In this document: positions 7,377-16,406 of the stretch, one piece after another
Layout: each line of letters opens with the position of its first letter
Numbering within the stretch: position 1 is the stretch's first letter
Assembly: GCA_947490615.1 (NCBI GenBank)
Contig: CANLHK010000016.1
Coordinates: forward strand, 1-52,394
Direction of reading: 5' to 3'
Length of the DNA stretch: 52,394 nucleotides
DNA from: Planctomycetaceae bacterium
GTDB taxonomy: Bacteria > Planctomycetota > Phycisphaerae > Phycisphaerales > SM1A02
The notes under the pieces: generated by a model
The model's database searches: none
The model's input: only the letters and a program-made list of their open reading frames with translations
What the model was told of the DNA's origin: nothing
Position numbers and translations under genes: made by a program

Positions 7377-8385
7377 ATTCGACCACAAGGATCGAGCCGT
7401 CCGCGAGGAAGGTCGCGGAGTGTGGGTGGACGAACTTTCCTGGGATGAAGTCCTTTCGGGCCGCACCGCGAAGAGTTGTCGGATGCCCGTCGCCGAGCAC
7501 CGCGAGAGCCTTGTTGTCTTTGCCGAGAAGTTCGACGGCGCTCGAAAGGTCAGGCACCAAGAGCGTGTCGCCGCGCGTCTTGAAGTGACAGGGCTGGCGC
7601 ATCGCGTCAGTCACAAACGAGCGGTGCTTCCAGGGCTTTCCCTTGCCACCATCGTCGAAGTACTGAATGCGATGATTGCCGCGATCGGCGACGGCGAGCG
7701 TGCCCACGCGATCGTCCCACCAGAGTCCGTGCGGGCAAGAGACCTGACCTTCGCCATTGCCTGGGCCCGCGATCGTTTGCGTGTACACGCCATCAGCGGT
7801 GAAGCAGTGGATGAAGCTCTTGCCGTATCCATCGCCGACAAAGATCTCACCCGATGGGCAGAACGCGACATTGGTGGGGTTCCAATCGTTCTCGTTGGCG
7901 TAGCACTTGTTGCCCATGAACTCCGCTTCAACGGGCGCGCCCTTCTCCCAGATCACCGTGCCATCGAGCTTGGTCTTGAGAATGCGTCGACGATTGACAT
8001 CGCAGTGGTAGAGATACTCCGTGCCCTTCTCTTCACGCAGATCAAGTCCGTGTCCGCCGCCCTTCATCTGCGGCAACATCGAACGGACGAACTTGCCGTC
8101 CTTGGTAAAGACATAGACCGCGTCGTCTTTCGTCGCGCCACCACCAACGGTGTGCGAGATGTAGATCTGGCCTGCCTTGTCTTGCGCAACGCCGTGGGTG
8201 TCGCCCCAGGCGAGTCCTTCGGGCGCAACAATCCAATCGTGTTCAACGCGATAGGTCCACTCGCCTGAACCAGTCGTGACATCGCCCGCGAGCAAGGCCG
8301 CTGCGAACGCATTGGAAAACGGCGCAACGGCTGCGAGTCCAGCTGCAGTGCGGATGAACGCTCGACGAGTGTTGGTGGAGTCCAT
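7336..8385 (-). CDS. TAT-exported NHL/six-bladed beta-propeller protein
   Basis: A 349-residue protein. The N terminus NTRRAFIRTAAGLAAVAPF is a twin-arginine signal peptide (residues ~5-28). The remainder shows NHL/SMP-30-like blades: DTHGVAQDKAGQIYISH, NPTNVAFCPSGEIFVGDGYG, CPHGLWWDDRVGTLAVADRGNHRIQYF and HPHSATFLADGSILVVEW. Peptidylglycine alpha-hydroxyglycine lyase-like and planctomycete 6-bladed propellers share this layout; the enzymatic role is unknown. ATG 8385 directly precedes the twin-arginine signal and follows a TACGCT hexamer by 6 nt. It lies 41 bp downstream of the PSCyt1-like gene, probably in one operon. Its 3' end has been duplicated downstream. Confidence 0.8.
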   Translation of the reverse strand: MDSTNTRRAFIRTAAGLAAVAPFSNAFAAALLAGDVTTGSGEWTYRVEHDWIVAPEGLAWGDTHGVAQDKAGQIYISHTVGGGATKDDAVYVFTKDGKFVRSMLPQMKGGGHGLDLREEKGTEYLYHCDVNRRRILKTKLDGTVIWEKGAPVEAEFMGNKCYANENDWNPTNVAFCPSGEIFVGDGYGKSFIHCFTADGVYTQTIAGPGNGEGQVSCPHGLWWDDRVGTLAVADRGNHRIQYFDDGGKGKPWKHRSFVTDAMRQPCHFKTRGDTLLVPDLSSAVELLGKDNKALAVLGDGHPTTLRGAARKDFIPGKFVHPHSATFLADGSILVVEWVPIGRVTRLVKV

Positions 8386-8426
8386 GCGCGAAGCGTACCG
8401 CGAGTTGCGGCGCCTCGGCTGTGCAC

Positions 8427-10022
8427 TCAAGTCGTTGGCTTCGGCTCTTCGGTCTTCGCTTCTTCAGGCTTCGCGTCCTCAGGCATCGGCGGACCCTTCG
8501 GCTGCGCAACGGGAAGATCGGCTCCGACGATCTCGAGGCCCGCGCGCGCGCGCATCGCCTTCGTGGCCTCTGGATCATCCAACGCCGTCTGCCAGACATA
8601 GATGCGCTTGAGCGCACCTTGCGAAGTCACCCAATCTGCGAGCGCAGGCGTGACCTTGGTCGAGACGAGATTGATCGACTCCAAGCGCGGGAGCGTCCCG
8701 AGTGCGCGCACTCCAGCGTCACCGATGGAGGTGCCATCAAGACGCAGACGCTCGAGGTGGATCATCGCGCCGATCTTGGAAAGCCCTGCGTCGGTGATCG
8801 CGCTCTTCGAGAGGTTGAGGTTCGCGGTGACTGGTGCGATGTCCGCAAGCAGACGGATGTCACCGTCATTGAGCGGCGGCTCCGCGCGACTCGCGTTCAC
8901 ATCCCACAGCGGACTCTCGAGCGCCAGCGCTTGGGCGAGCACTCCGCGCGCGATGAGACCCTTCGCAGCGGCCTCGGCTTTGACGCGCACCGCGGGCGGA
9001 ATCTCAACGGCGATCGATCCGCCAAGCCCCAGAGTTCCAGCCGCGGCCAGCGCGGCATTGGCCGCAGAACCCGTGCTGCCAGGCCCGCCACGACCCGCGA
9101 GCGATTTCGTGTTGGGGTAGGCAGCGCCATCATCGATCCAGGTGCGAATCGCGGTGAGCTCTGCTTCAGTCAGGCCAGGGCCTTCAGGCGGCATCGCATC
9201 AGAATCAACGCGCGAGAGCTCGACGCGATGCAGAAGCTCGCTCTCGAGGCTCAAACCAGGAATGACCACCCACTTCGCCTCTTCGCCATTGAAGAGCCAC
9301 GCCTTGCTGTCGAGGCGCAGGCCGCCCTTCTGCTTGCGCGCGCCGTGACACTCGAAGCAGTTGGCCTCAAGGATCGGTAGGACATGCTGCACGAAGTGTT
9401 GTTCAGGCGCCGAAAGAGCGACGGTCGCTGCGCCAGCATCGGCACCTTCGTTCTCCGTGTCCTCCTCGGACGCGAAGAGGCATTCCGTCATGTAGCCCTC
9501 GCCATGCACGAGTTCGCCACCGAAGTGGCCCGTGATGGAAACGCCGAAAGCGCAGACCAGCGCCGCGATGCGAAACCCGCCAACCGCGCTGGCGTTCTTG
9601 CCGCTCGCAACGGTGGTCTGCGCCACCAGCACGCGACACCAGACCGCGAGAACCACGAGCGCGGCCGCGGTCCCAAGACCGAGCCAGCGATGGAGCGCCA
9701 GCGTGAGCCCCTCGTCGTTGGCGGCTTCATACGAGGCGTTCATCCAGCCCGTACCCGCCGAGACCACAGCCGAGACCGCAGCGAGCGTGAGCAACGGGAA
9801 GGTCAGCGCGGACAGCTCCCCACGCCGACAGAGCGCGCGCCACCACTCGGCCGCCACGGCGACAACCGCCAGCGCAATCGGAAAATGCACGAGACCAGCA
9901 TGAAGCCGACCAAGAGCGCGCCCAAGGTCAGGCCCGTCCGACGCCAGCAGTGTGGTCAAACTTGGAGCAGTCTCCAACGGTGCGTGCGGAAGCGTGGCAA
10001 CGAGATCGAGGAAAGGAACCAT
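8427..10022 (-). CDS. PSCyt1-like membrane cytochrome c with leucine-rich repeats
   Basis: A 531-residue protein. Residues ~35-190 hold a DUF2231-like block of four predicted membrane helices (LVHFPIALAVVAVAAEW, LTFPLLTLAAVSAVVSA, ALVVLAVWC, IAALVCAFGVSITGHFGGELVH). A Planctomycete-type cytochrome c domain follows: LPILEANCFECHGARKQKGGLRLDS with the haem motif CFECH at ~221-225, then MPPEG and AIRTWIDDGA. Residues ~390-490 are leucine-rich repeats (LNLSKSAITDAGLSKIG, LRLDGTSIGDAGVRAL). The tail is Pro/Glu/Lys-rich. Typical of planctomycetes, where such proteins are thought to sit in the cell envelope; the function is unknown. ATG 10022 precedes the first helix and follows TACATT by 8 nt. It is followed by the propeller gene. 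Confidence 0.85.
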   Translation of the reverse strand: MVPFLDLVATLPHAPLETAPSLTTLLASDGPDLGRALGRLHAGLVHFPIALAVVAVAAEWWRALCRRGELSALTFPLLTLAAVSAVVSAGTGWMNASYEAANDEGLTLALHRWLGLGTAAALVVLAVWCRVLVAQTTVASGKNASAVGGFRIAALVCAFGVSITGHFGGELVHGEGYMTECLFASEEDTENEGADAGAATVALSAPEQHFVQHVLPILEANCFECHGARKQKGGLRLDSKAWLFNGEEAKWVVIPGLSLESELLHRVELSRVDSDAMPPEGPGLTEAELTAIRTWIDDGAAYPNTKSLAGRGGPGSTGSAANAALAAAGTLGLGGSIAVEIPPAVRVKAEAAAKGLIARGVLAQALALESPLWDVNASRAEPPLNDGDIRLLADIAPVTANLNLSKSAITDAGLSKIGAMIHLERLRLDGTSIGDAGVRALGTLPRLESINLVSTKVTPALADWVTSQGALKRIYVWQTALDDPEATKAMRARAGLEIVGADLPVAQPKGPPMPEDAKPEEAKTEEPKPTT

Positions 10023-10529
10023 CGTTCTGAAATGTACTTGACCTCGCATGCTCACGATGCGACGCGCAGCGAGCGCGCCAAAAACTCTCGCGCTGCAAAA
10101 AGCAAACAACCCAGGGACTTTCCGCGGTACCCGGGTGTTTACATGCACAGGATGCGTAATCGCGGCTGAGCCACGAGATCACGCGCAGACCTTTTTCCAC
10201 GTTTTCGTGGCCTGGATCTGTGCCGCCAAGCCACGACAAGATGTTGAGCGCCTCAAATGACAAAGGGCCCTGAAGTCCGGAGGTGCCGATCGTGTGATCG
10301 GTTGCTCCAACTCAGTGCCCTTTTTCCTAGAGACGCCCGAAGGCTTGTTACAAGAGTGAGGTCTGCCGCAGCTTGCGCCGTGGTATTCCTGACCCTTGTA
10401 TCACTCCGCCCTTGCTCGACTTCGAGCAACAACAAGATGCACCGTGTCGAGGGTGAGTCAAGGAAGTGCCACTCATAAACCTCATTTGGGCAAAGACTTA
10501 CGCGCTCGAGCTCGTGGCGTTACCCAGCC
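10023..10529. other. Non-coding gap with structured elements
   Basis: About 500 bp between ileS (3' end) and the PSCyt1-like gene (5' end), both on the minus strand. No convincing coding frame. It contains a short hairpin CCACG-TTTT-CGTGG (10197-10210), the large hairpin annotated separately (10262-10323) and a TTGCTCG-ACTT-CGAGCAA hairpin (10412-10429). Confidence 0.6.
10262..10323. other. Long imperfect hairpin, possible small RNA or terminator
   Basis: Reading the plus strand, AAAGGGC pairs with GCCCTTT, CTGA(A)GT with ACTCAG, GGAG with CTCC, and CCGATC with GATCGG around a GTGT loop. That gives about 23 base pairs with small internal loops. A TTTTT run (10321-10325) closes the plus-strand copy. 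No plus-strand gene lies upstream, so it may be a stand-alone RNA on the plus strand or a processed element of the ileS transcript on the minus strand. Confidence 0.5.
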
Positions 10530-13439
10530 TCAGGCCAGCCCAACCGCCTGCGCGTCACGGTCCGAAAGAAGGCCGCCGTCCGACCGCGTCCGAACGCTGC
10601 CGTCGCGCTTCCAGCTTCGCTCACAGCGCGGCTCAGCGCGGAGATCGAGGATCTCAATGGCACTCTGGTCGCGCGCGAGGACGACGCGGGAGACGCCAAA
10701 GAGGTCAGGGAGATCGGCAAGGAACTCCTCAAGGTGGTGGTGCGAGGTGGGCAAGAGGACGCCCGCATCGAGCGGGTTCTCGATCCCACGGCTCTTGGCC
10801 TTCTCGAGTTCGCCCTTCACCACTTCGCGCAACGCCAAGACCTCGCTCCACCGCGGATCGCAGGTGTAGAGAAGCGTGCGGTACCGCTCAAGATGAATCG
10901 ACCCTGCGGTGTTGGACGGATCCATTCCAGTCAGTGAACGGAACGCCTCATCGGCCGTGTGGGGAAGGAACGGCGCGAGCATGCGACAGAGTGCATCGCA
11001 CGCGGTGTACATCGCAGCCTGCGAGGCGCGACGCCGCGGACTGTTGCGTCCGTCGCAGTAGAGTCGGTCCTTGGTCGCAGCGCAGTAGATGGCAGAGAGC
11101 GTGTCGTTACAGAGCGTGTAGATCGCCTGCTGCGCTTCGCGGAAGGCGCAGCGCGAGACTGCATCGCGCACGGCTGCTTGCGTCGAAGCAATCTGCGCGA
11201 GCATCCAGTTGTCGATACTGGTGTGCGCGAGTCCGCTGAGGATCGAGTCGCACTCGCCGCCGTCAAACCCTTCGAGATTCGAGAGCAAGTAGCGGATGGT
11301 GTTGCGCACCTTGCGGTAGCTCTCACCAGCGACCTTGAAGAACTCGCTGTCGGCGCGAATGTCGTTCTCGTAGTCGATGCCCGCGACCCACCAGCGGCAG
11401 ACATCAGCGCCGTATTCCTTCAGCAGCGCCTCGACATCGATGGTGTTGCCGATCGACTTGGACATCTTGCGTCCGTCCTTGTCGACAATGAAGCCGTGCG
11501 TCACGAGACGCTTGAACGGCGGCACACCCGTCGCACCAAGCGCAGGAAGCAGCGAGAGCTGGAACCAACCGCGATGCTGGTCGCTGCCCTCAAGGTAGAT
11601 TTCGGCGGGATAGCCAATGCCACGCGCGCGCAGCACGGCGTTCCACGAACTTCCCGCCTCAAACCAGACATCGAAGATGTCCTGCAACTTGCTGAGCGTG
11701 GTGATGTCGAGGCCACGCGGCGCGTCGGGATCTTTCGCAGGCTCGTAGTGAGACAGCAACTCCACGGGTGACTCGAGGAACCACGCATCGCTCCCCTTCT
11801 CAGCAAAGCGCTTGGCGATGGCGCGCACGCTGGCCGCGGTGAGGAAGGTCGCGCCGTCTTGCATCTTGAATGCAGGAATTGGCAGCCCCCACGATCGTTG
11901 GCGACTCACGCACCAATCGGGACGCGACTCGATCATGCCGCGCATGCGATTGCGTCCCCACTCAGGAGTGAACTGCACTTCGCTTTCAATGGCCGCGAGT
12001 GCGCGTTGGCGCAGGCTCTTCCCATCGCGCTTCATCGGAAGGTCGACGCCGATGAACCACTGCTCGGTCGCGCGGAAGATCACCGGCGTCTTCGAGCGCC
12101 AATCGTGGGGATACGAGTGGGTGAAGCGATGGTCGTAGACCAAGTGTCCGCTCGCGCGAAGATGCTCGGCGACTTCGGCGTTGGCGGTCCAAATCGACTT
12201 GCCGCGCAGCCACATCGGCACGCTGTCGTCGTAGGTTCCATCTTCACGAACTGGGCAATACGCAGGCAATCCCTCGCGCAAACCCGTGCGATAGTCGTCA
12301 GCACCGTGGCCAGGCGCGGTGTGCACGAGACCCGTGCCATCCTCGAGCGTGACATAGTCCGCACTGACGATGCGACCCGTGCGATCGCAGAAGGGATGCT
12401 TGTAGGAAAGACCAACGAGCTTCGCGCCATCGACCTCAGCGCGCACCACGAACTTCTCGATGCCCGCCTTCTTGACCACGCGCTCGACCAGCGCCGACGC
12501 CATGATCGTCGTGCTGCCATCCATCTCCACGAGTGCGTAGCGCGCGCGCTCATGAACCGCGATCGCGAGATTCGCTGGAAGCGTCCACGGCGTCGTGGTC
12601 CAGATCATGAAGCTCGGCGTGGCGTCGAGGTAGCGCGCGTCGTCGCTCGCATCGTCGCTCGCATCGTCGCTCGCGCCCGCCTCCGCGAGCAGTCCAAACG
12701 CGGCCGCGACCTTGGCGCGGTCAGCGGCTTCAAAGTCCACATAGACCGAGAGATCTTCGCGGTCTTCGTACTCCAACTCCGCTTCGGCAAGCGCCGTCTT
12801 GTTGGCAATCGACCAGTGCACGGGCTTCAACGCGCGCAGCACCACGCCTTGATCGATGAGATCCGCAAAGACCTCCAGCGTCTTGGCCTCGTACTGCGGC
12901 ATGAGCGTGTAGTAGGGATCGGCGTACTGCGCGAGCGTGAGCAAACGCTTCATCTGCTCGGCCTGGAGACCGATGAACTTCGTCGCCGCCGCTGCGCACT
13001 CGCGGCGAATCGCCATGTGGCGCTGCTCAGGCAACAGCGTGTCGAGCTTGGCGGTCTTGCCCTTCTCGTGCAGCTCAGTCATCACCTTGTGCTCGATGGG
13101 CAAGCCGTGGGTGTCCCAACCAGGAACAAAGCGCACGCGACGGCCTTCCATGAGCGCGCCACGCACGACAAGGTCCTTCAAGACCTTGTTGAGCATGTGG
13201 CCCATGTGAATCGGGCCGTTGGCGTAGGGAGGACCGTCGTGAAAGACGAAGGGCTCCGCCTCCGCGCGCGTGGATTGCAGCCGATCAAAGAGCTTCGACT
13301 CTTCCCAGCGCTTCAGCGACTGCGGCTCCGCCTGGATGAGGTTCGCCTTCATGGCGAATCCCGTCTTAGGAAGGTTCAAGGAGTCCTTGTAGCTGGGCTT
13401 CTCTTGGGGGGGCGTGGCATCTGGCATGGCGTCTGACAT
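10530..13439 (-). CDS. ileS: Isoleucyl-tRNA synthetase
   Basis: A 969-residue class I aminoacyl-tRNA synthetase charging tRNA-Ile. The HIGH-type motif is PYANGPIHMGH (~residue 75). The CP1 editing domain contains MIWTTTPWTLPANLA and DGTGLVHTAPGHG. KMSKS is present exactly (GRKMSKSIGN, ~residue 660). Oddities: an acidic (SDDA)3 insertion encoded by a 12-bp tandem repeat near 12640-12675, and a C-terminal domain where the usual four zinc cysteines are reduced to one (RCERSW...LLSDRD instead of CxxC...CxxC). ATG 13439 is chosen; GTG or ATG codons just upstream are alternatives. The downstream gap holds large hairpins. Confidence 0.96.
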   Translation of the reverse strand: MSDAMPDATPPQEKPSYKDSLNLPKTGFAMKANLIQAEPQSLKRWEESKLFDRLQSTRAEAEPFVFHDGPPYANGPIHMGHMLNKVLKDLVVRGALMEGRRVRFVPGWDTHGLPIEHKVMTELHEKGKTAKLDTLLPEQRHMAIRRECAAAATKFIGLQAEQMKRLLTLAQYADPYYTLMPQYEAKTLEVFADLIDQGVVLRALKPVHWSIANKTALAEAELEYEDREDLSVYVDFEAADRAKVAAAFGLLAEAGASDDASDDASDDARYLDATPSFMIWTTTPWTLPANLAIAVHERARYALVEMDGSTTIMASALVERVVKKAGIEKFVVRAEVDGAKLVGLSYKHPFCDRTGRIVSADYVTLEDGTGLVHTAPGHGADDYRTGLREGLPAYCPVREDGTYDDSVPMWLRGKSIWTANAEVAEHLRASGHLVYDHRFTHSYPHDWRSKTPVIFRATEQWFIGVDLPMKRDGKSLRQRALAAIESEVQFTPEWGRNRMRGMIESRPDWCVSRQRSWGLPIPAFKMQDGATFLTAASVRAIAKRFAEKGSDAWFLESPVELLSHYEPAKDPDAPRGLDITTLSKLQDIFDVWFEAGSSWNAVLRARGIGYPAEIYLEGSDQHRGWFQLSLLPALGATGVPPFKRLVTHGFIVDKDGRKMSKSIGNTIDVEALLKEYGADVCRWWVAGIDYENDIRADSEFFKVAGESYRKVRNTIRYLLSNLEGFDGGECDSILSGLAHTSIDNWMLAQIASTQAAVRDAVSRCAFREAQQAIYTLCNDTLSAIYCAATKDRLYCDGRNSPRRRASQAAMYTACDALCRMLAPFLPHTADEAFRSLTGMDPSNTAGSIHLERYRTLLYTCDPRWSEVLALREVVKGELEKAKSRGIENPLDAGVLLPTSHHHLEEFLADLPDLFGVSRVVLARDQSAIEILDLRAEPRCERSWKRDGSVRTRSDGGLLSDRDAQAVGLA

Positions 13440-13567
13440 GGCGGCGGTTCCTTCGGCGATTCCCGTGCTGCAACCCATCGGTGCCGCGCTGCGGGATTGA
13501 GAGGATACCCGCGTGTCTCACCAGCGGAGAATGCAGGATTCGCCGCGATTGCGCCGATTCTCCTGCG

Positions 13568-14860
13568 ATGCACGCTGATTCTCCTCCGACGCAAGCCTTC
13601 GAGGATCCGCTGGCGCCACCGCCCGCGTTTGCCCATCACGAACAGCTCGCGTCAGGACGCACTCTGGTGCACGATGTCACGGTGCCAGTGGCGCAAGCGC
13701 GCCGCGTCGCGGTGGAGCTCGAAGCAGCGTTCCTGCGTCACGACGGTTTGGCGATCGCGGGAGCGCGCCGACTGCGCACCGCGGCCACTGGGACTCACGA
13801 AGTCGCTGCGCATGGCGCGTTTGTCGTTCACCCCAAGGGATTCGTTCGTCACGGTCGCGGTGCTGCGGGCGATGCGGAGCGTTTCGATGGCGAAGTCGAC
13901 GGCTTCGACGCGGGCGTGTTCGTCGTCGGTAGCGAAGCGTTTGCCATCGCGCGCGGCGAGGCGCTGCTCGATCCCCGCGCGGGCTACGGCGCGTTCGCCC
14001 CGATGGCACTTTCTCTTGAAGTCCGTCGTCGCAAGGCGGGCCGAGTCGTGGCCGTGGCGAGCGCGACGATCGTCGAAGATCCCCGCTGCGAACTGCTGTT
14101 GGAACAGCTCGGCTTTGCCTGCGAGCTCGCGCGCGCACACCTTCGTTCGCACTTCGGTTTCGCGCCGGATGCCTGCGATCTTGACGCGCTCCTGCACAAT
14201 CCCGCGTTGGCAGGCCTTCGCTGGAACGCAAGCGTTTGGGGTGCACCCATCGCGTTTGAAAAGTACGATGCGCGCGGCGCGTATCACTGGAATCTCTACG
14301 CGAGCCACGACGCCTACCGCCGCCGCGCCGACACACTCGTCTCCTTTCTCACCTCCAATATGCCTGCGGGAACGCAGCCCGTACTCGATGTCGGCGCAGG
14401 CGATGGACTCTTTGCTGGACTTCTTGCACGGCATGGTGTCCATGCCGTCGCGCTCGATCCTGAGCCTGAAGCAGTCGCCTGCGCGCGCACCGCGATCGAG
14501 GCCGCGCAGTTCCAGGCGACGGTGACCTGCGTGCACGGAATCGCCGAGCAGATGCCCTTCGAAGACGGGGCCTTTCGCGCAGCGCTTCTCCTCGATGTCA
14601 TCGAGCATCTGCGAAACCCTGTGCGGGCGCTCCGAGAGATCCATCGCTGCCTCGCGCAAGATGGCGCCCTCCTCGTCGCAACGCCTGCCTGGAGATTCGG
14701 CGCGCGCAACGACCCCGCGTATCACCTTGATGAATACCGCGAAGAAGAACTGGTCCGCCAAGTGCGCGCCTGTGGATTCGAGATCCTCAGCACCGCGCGC
14801 ATCAAAGGCGCCTACGACGATGTGGTGGTCCTCGCGCGGCGCAAGAATCATCGCGCGTGA
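13568..14860 (+). CDS. Fusion of glycosyltransferase-like N-terminal region and SAM methyltransferase
   Basis: A 430-residue protein. The C-terminal half is a class I methyltransferase: motif I VLDVGAGDGLFAGLLARHG (~residue 275), acidic VALDPEPEA, DVIEHLRNPVRALREIHRCL and GALLVATPAWR. The N-terminal ~170 residues resemble the end of a family 2 glycosyltransferase fold (VDGFDAGVFVVGSEAFAIARG..., then MALSLEVRRRKAGRVVAVASATIVED), but no intact nucleotide-sugar DxD site is obvious. It may act on a surface glycan or lipid; that is inferred only from this architecture. ATG 13568 lies 128 bp from the divergent ileS start. It ends 10 bp from the convergent small gene. Confidence 0.7.
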   Translation: MHADSPPTQAFEDPLAPPPAFAHHEQLASGRTLVHDVTVPVAQARRVAVELEAAFLRHDGLAIAGARRLRTAATGTHEVAAHGAFVVHPKGFVRHGRGAAGDAERFDGEVDGFDAGVFVVGSEAFAIARGEALLDPRAGYGAFAPMALSLEVRRRKAGRVVAVASATIVEDPRCELLLEQLGFACELARAHLRSHFGFAPDACDLDALLHNPALAGLRWNASVWGAPIAFEKYDARGAYHWNLYASHDAYRRRADTLVSFLTSNMPAGTQPVLDVGAGDGLFAGLLARHGVHAVALDPEPEAVACARTAIEAAQFQATVTCVHGIAEQMPFEDGAFRAALLLDVIEHLRNPVRALREIHRCLAQDGALLVATPAWRFGARNDPAYHLDEYREEELVRQVRACGFEILSTARIKGAYDDVVVLARRKNHRA

Positions 14861-14869
14861 GCGATGCCG

Positions 14870-15067
14870 TTACGGATGCTCGCCAGGCTTCACGACTTCA
14901 TCGAGGTACTTCTGCAGATCGCCCATCTTGTAGGAGAGAAAGCAAAGCGCGTGATGAAGCGCGAAGTACTCAGGGTCGGTCGGGTCCTTGTCGATGTCGC
15001 CGCGCAAACGATTGAGCTCCGCGATGATGACTTCCGCTTTGATGCGCATGATGGAGCCCTGCTTCAC
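14870..15067 (-). CDS. Small helical protein of unknown function
   Basis: A 65-residue protein (59 if the internal ATG at 15049 is used). It is rich in charged helices (MRIKAEVIIAELNRLRGDIDKDP...). The GTG start at 15067 overlaps the stop of the ZIP transporter gene by 4 bp (GTGA), arguing for translational coupling and for a real gene. No family recognised. Confidence 0.6.
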   Translation of the reverse strand: MKQGSIMRIKAEVIIAELNRLRGDIDKDPTDPEYFALHHALCFLSYKMGDLQKYLDEVVKPGEHP

Positions 15068-16119
15068 TTCGACGGCGTTGGAGCCGCGTGGTCGTGTTCG
15101 GCGTGGTCGGCGTGATCGTGATCGGCGTGATCTGCGTGATCGTGCGATTGCGCCACGCTCGATTCGATGCGCGCAATCGCCGCTGCCGTGCCAAGACCAA
15201 GCAGCAAGGCGGCCGAAAGCGCGACGCGATCGTGACGGTGAAACTGCAACTCGGGCAGCAGATCACTCGTGGCGATGCAGATGAAGGTGCCCGCGCTAAA
15301 CGCCAGGGCGTAGGGCAGGATCTCTGCACCAGAGCCAGCGACGCCAAACCAGAGCAACCCAGCGCCGATTGGGACAACCAGCGCAAACAGCGCGTTCACC
15401 GCGTGCGCAAAGCCCGCCGAACGACCCGCCGCCCGCAGTAAGGTCGTGATCGTGAGCCCGTCAAACGGCTTGTGCAGCAGAATGACCAGGAAGGTCGACA
15501 GCCCCGCCAACGCTCCCGCTTGACCATGCGTCGTGGCAGCGAGCACCGCACTCGACAACGCGACGCCCTCAAGGATGCTGTGCAGCGTGAGGCCAATCGC
15601 CGCGCCAACCCAGCCGAGTTCGCGCGCGTGCGACGGTCGATGAGCGTGCGAGTGCACGCTCGCGGCGCCATCATGCGAGCAACCGTCCTCGCAACAATCA
15701 TGATGCCCAGCATGCTCAGGTGTTTCGTGCTGATGGAAGTGGAAGAACCGCTCGAGCAGGAACATCGCGGCGAAACCGAGCAAGACCGCGAGCACCACGC
15801 CATCAAGCGACGCATGCATCGAGCCGTGTGACAGCGCGGCCGACGCAGTTCCCTCGGCGCTCGGCGACTCCAACGCAAGAATGATCGCGTGCGGCAAGAG
15901 ATGCATCAGGCCAACGCCGAGCATCGTGCCGCCGACAAAACTCAACGCGAGTTGCAGGCGTCGATGGCTCAATCGGACCGACGCGCCAAACGCACCGCCC
16001 GCAAAAGACGCCGCTCCCACCGCGAGGCAATACACCGCGACTTGCCACGGAGGTGTGAGCGTTGCGGCGGTCGAACTGTTCTCCGCCGCAGCCTGTGCAA
16101 ATGTGAGAGTCATCGCCAT
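15064..16119 (-). CDS. ZIP-family divalent metal transporter
   Basis: A 351-residue membrane protein likely importing Zn2+ or Fe2+. ZIP signatures are clear: the metal site in helix 4, LTLHSILEGVALSSAV (~residue 185), and in helix 5, LVILLHKPFDGLTITTLL (~residue 215). The long loop between helices 3 and 4 is rich in His and Cys (HFHQHETPEHAGHHDCCEDGC, shortened here), and the C-terminal tail is built of imperfect (DH/AD)H repeats. Both are candidate metal-binding segments. TATCCT lies 10 nt upstream of the start. It is coupled to a small downstream gene. Confidence 0.9.
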   Translation of the reverse strand: MAMTLTFAQAAAENSSTAATLTPPWQVAVYCLAVGAASFAGGAFGASVRLSHRRLQLALSFVGGTMLGVGLMHLLPHAIILALESPSAEGTASAALSHGSMHASLDGVVLAVLLGFAAMFLLERFFHFHQHETPEHAGHHDCCEDGCSHDGAASVHSHAHRPSHARELGWVGAAIGLTLHSILEGVALSSAVLAATTHGQAGALAGLSTFLVILLHKPFDGLTITTLLRAAGRSAGFAHAVNALFALVVPIGAGLLWFGVAGSGAEILPYALAFSAGTFICIATSDLLPELQFHRHDRVALSAALLLGLGTAAAIARIESSVAQSHDHADHADHDHADHAEHDHAAPTPSK

Positions 16120-16172
16120 GCGAGCGCGGAGGATAGCGAGGGATTGCCGCTGAATTGAGGCGCGCGCCGTGG

Positions 16173-16201
16173 TAGGCAGCGTGAGCGTGCTTTGCTATAG
16201 T
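16173..16201 (+). promoter_or_regulatory. Promoter of tRNA-Ala
   Basis: TAGGCA (16173-16178), 17-bp spacer, TATAGT (16196-16201); the mature tRNA begins 15 nt after the -10. Confidence 0.55.
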
Positions 16202-16215
16202 CTCAGCCCTCCCAT

Positions 16216-16288
16216 GGGGTGGTAGCTCAATTGGGAGAGCGCCTCGGTCGCATCGAGGAGGTTGTGAGTTCGATCCTCATCCACTCCA
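16216..16288 (+). tRNA. tRNA-Ala (anticodon CGC)
   Basis: A full cloverleaf: acceptor GGGGTGG/CCACTCC, D arm GCTC...GAGC, anticodon arm CCTCG-GTCGCAT-CGAGG with anticodon CGC, and T arm GTGAG-TTCGATC-CTCAT. The third acceptor pair is G3.U70, the alanine identity element. The discriminator is A and CCA is not encoded. Confidence 0.95.
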
Positions 16289-16307
16289 CTGGCGCTCCGC
16301 GCCGAAG

Positions 16308-16343
16308 AACACGGCCTCGCAATTGCGGGGCTGTGTTGTTTTT
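16308..16343 (+). terminator. Rho-independent terminator of tRNA-Ala
   Basis: A 13-bp stem (16308-16320 with 16325-16337, two G.U pairs) with an AATT loop, followed by GTTTTT. Its position makes a mutS start at 16323 impossible and supports a start further downstream. Confidence 0.85.
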
Positions 16344-16406
16344 CCTCCGCCGAAACTCGCAACGCCTCCGAGCCGAGTCGTCAGCAGTTGGCGGTATCTT
16401 CGTGCT

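Noticed and set aside
11859-13436. A 525-residue plus-strand open frame
   Set aside because: Antisense to ileS.
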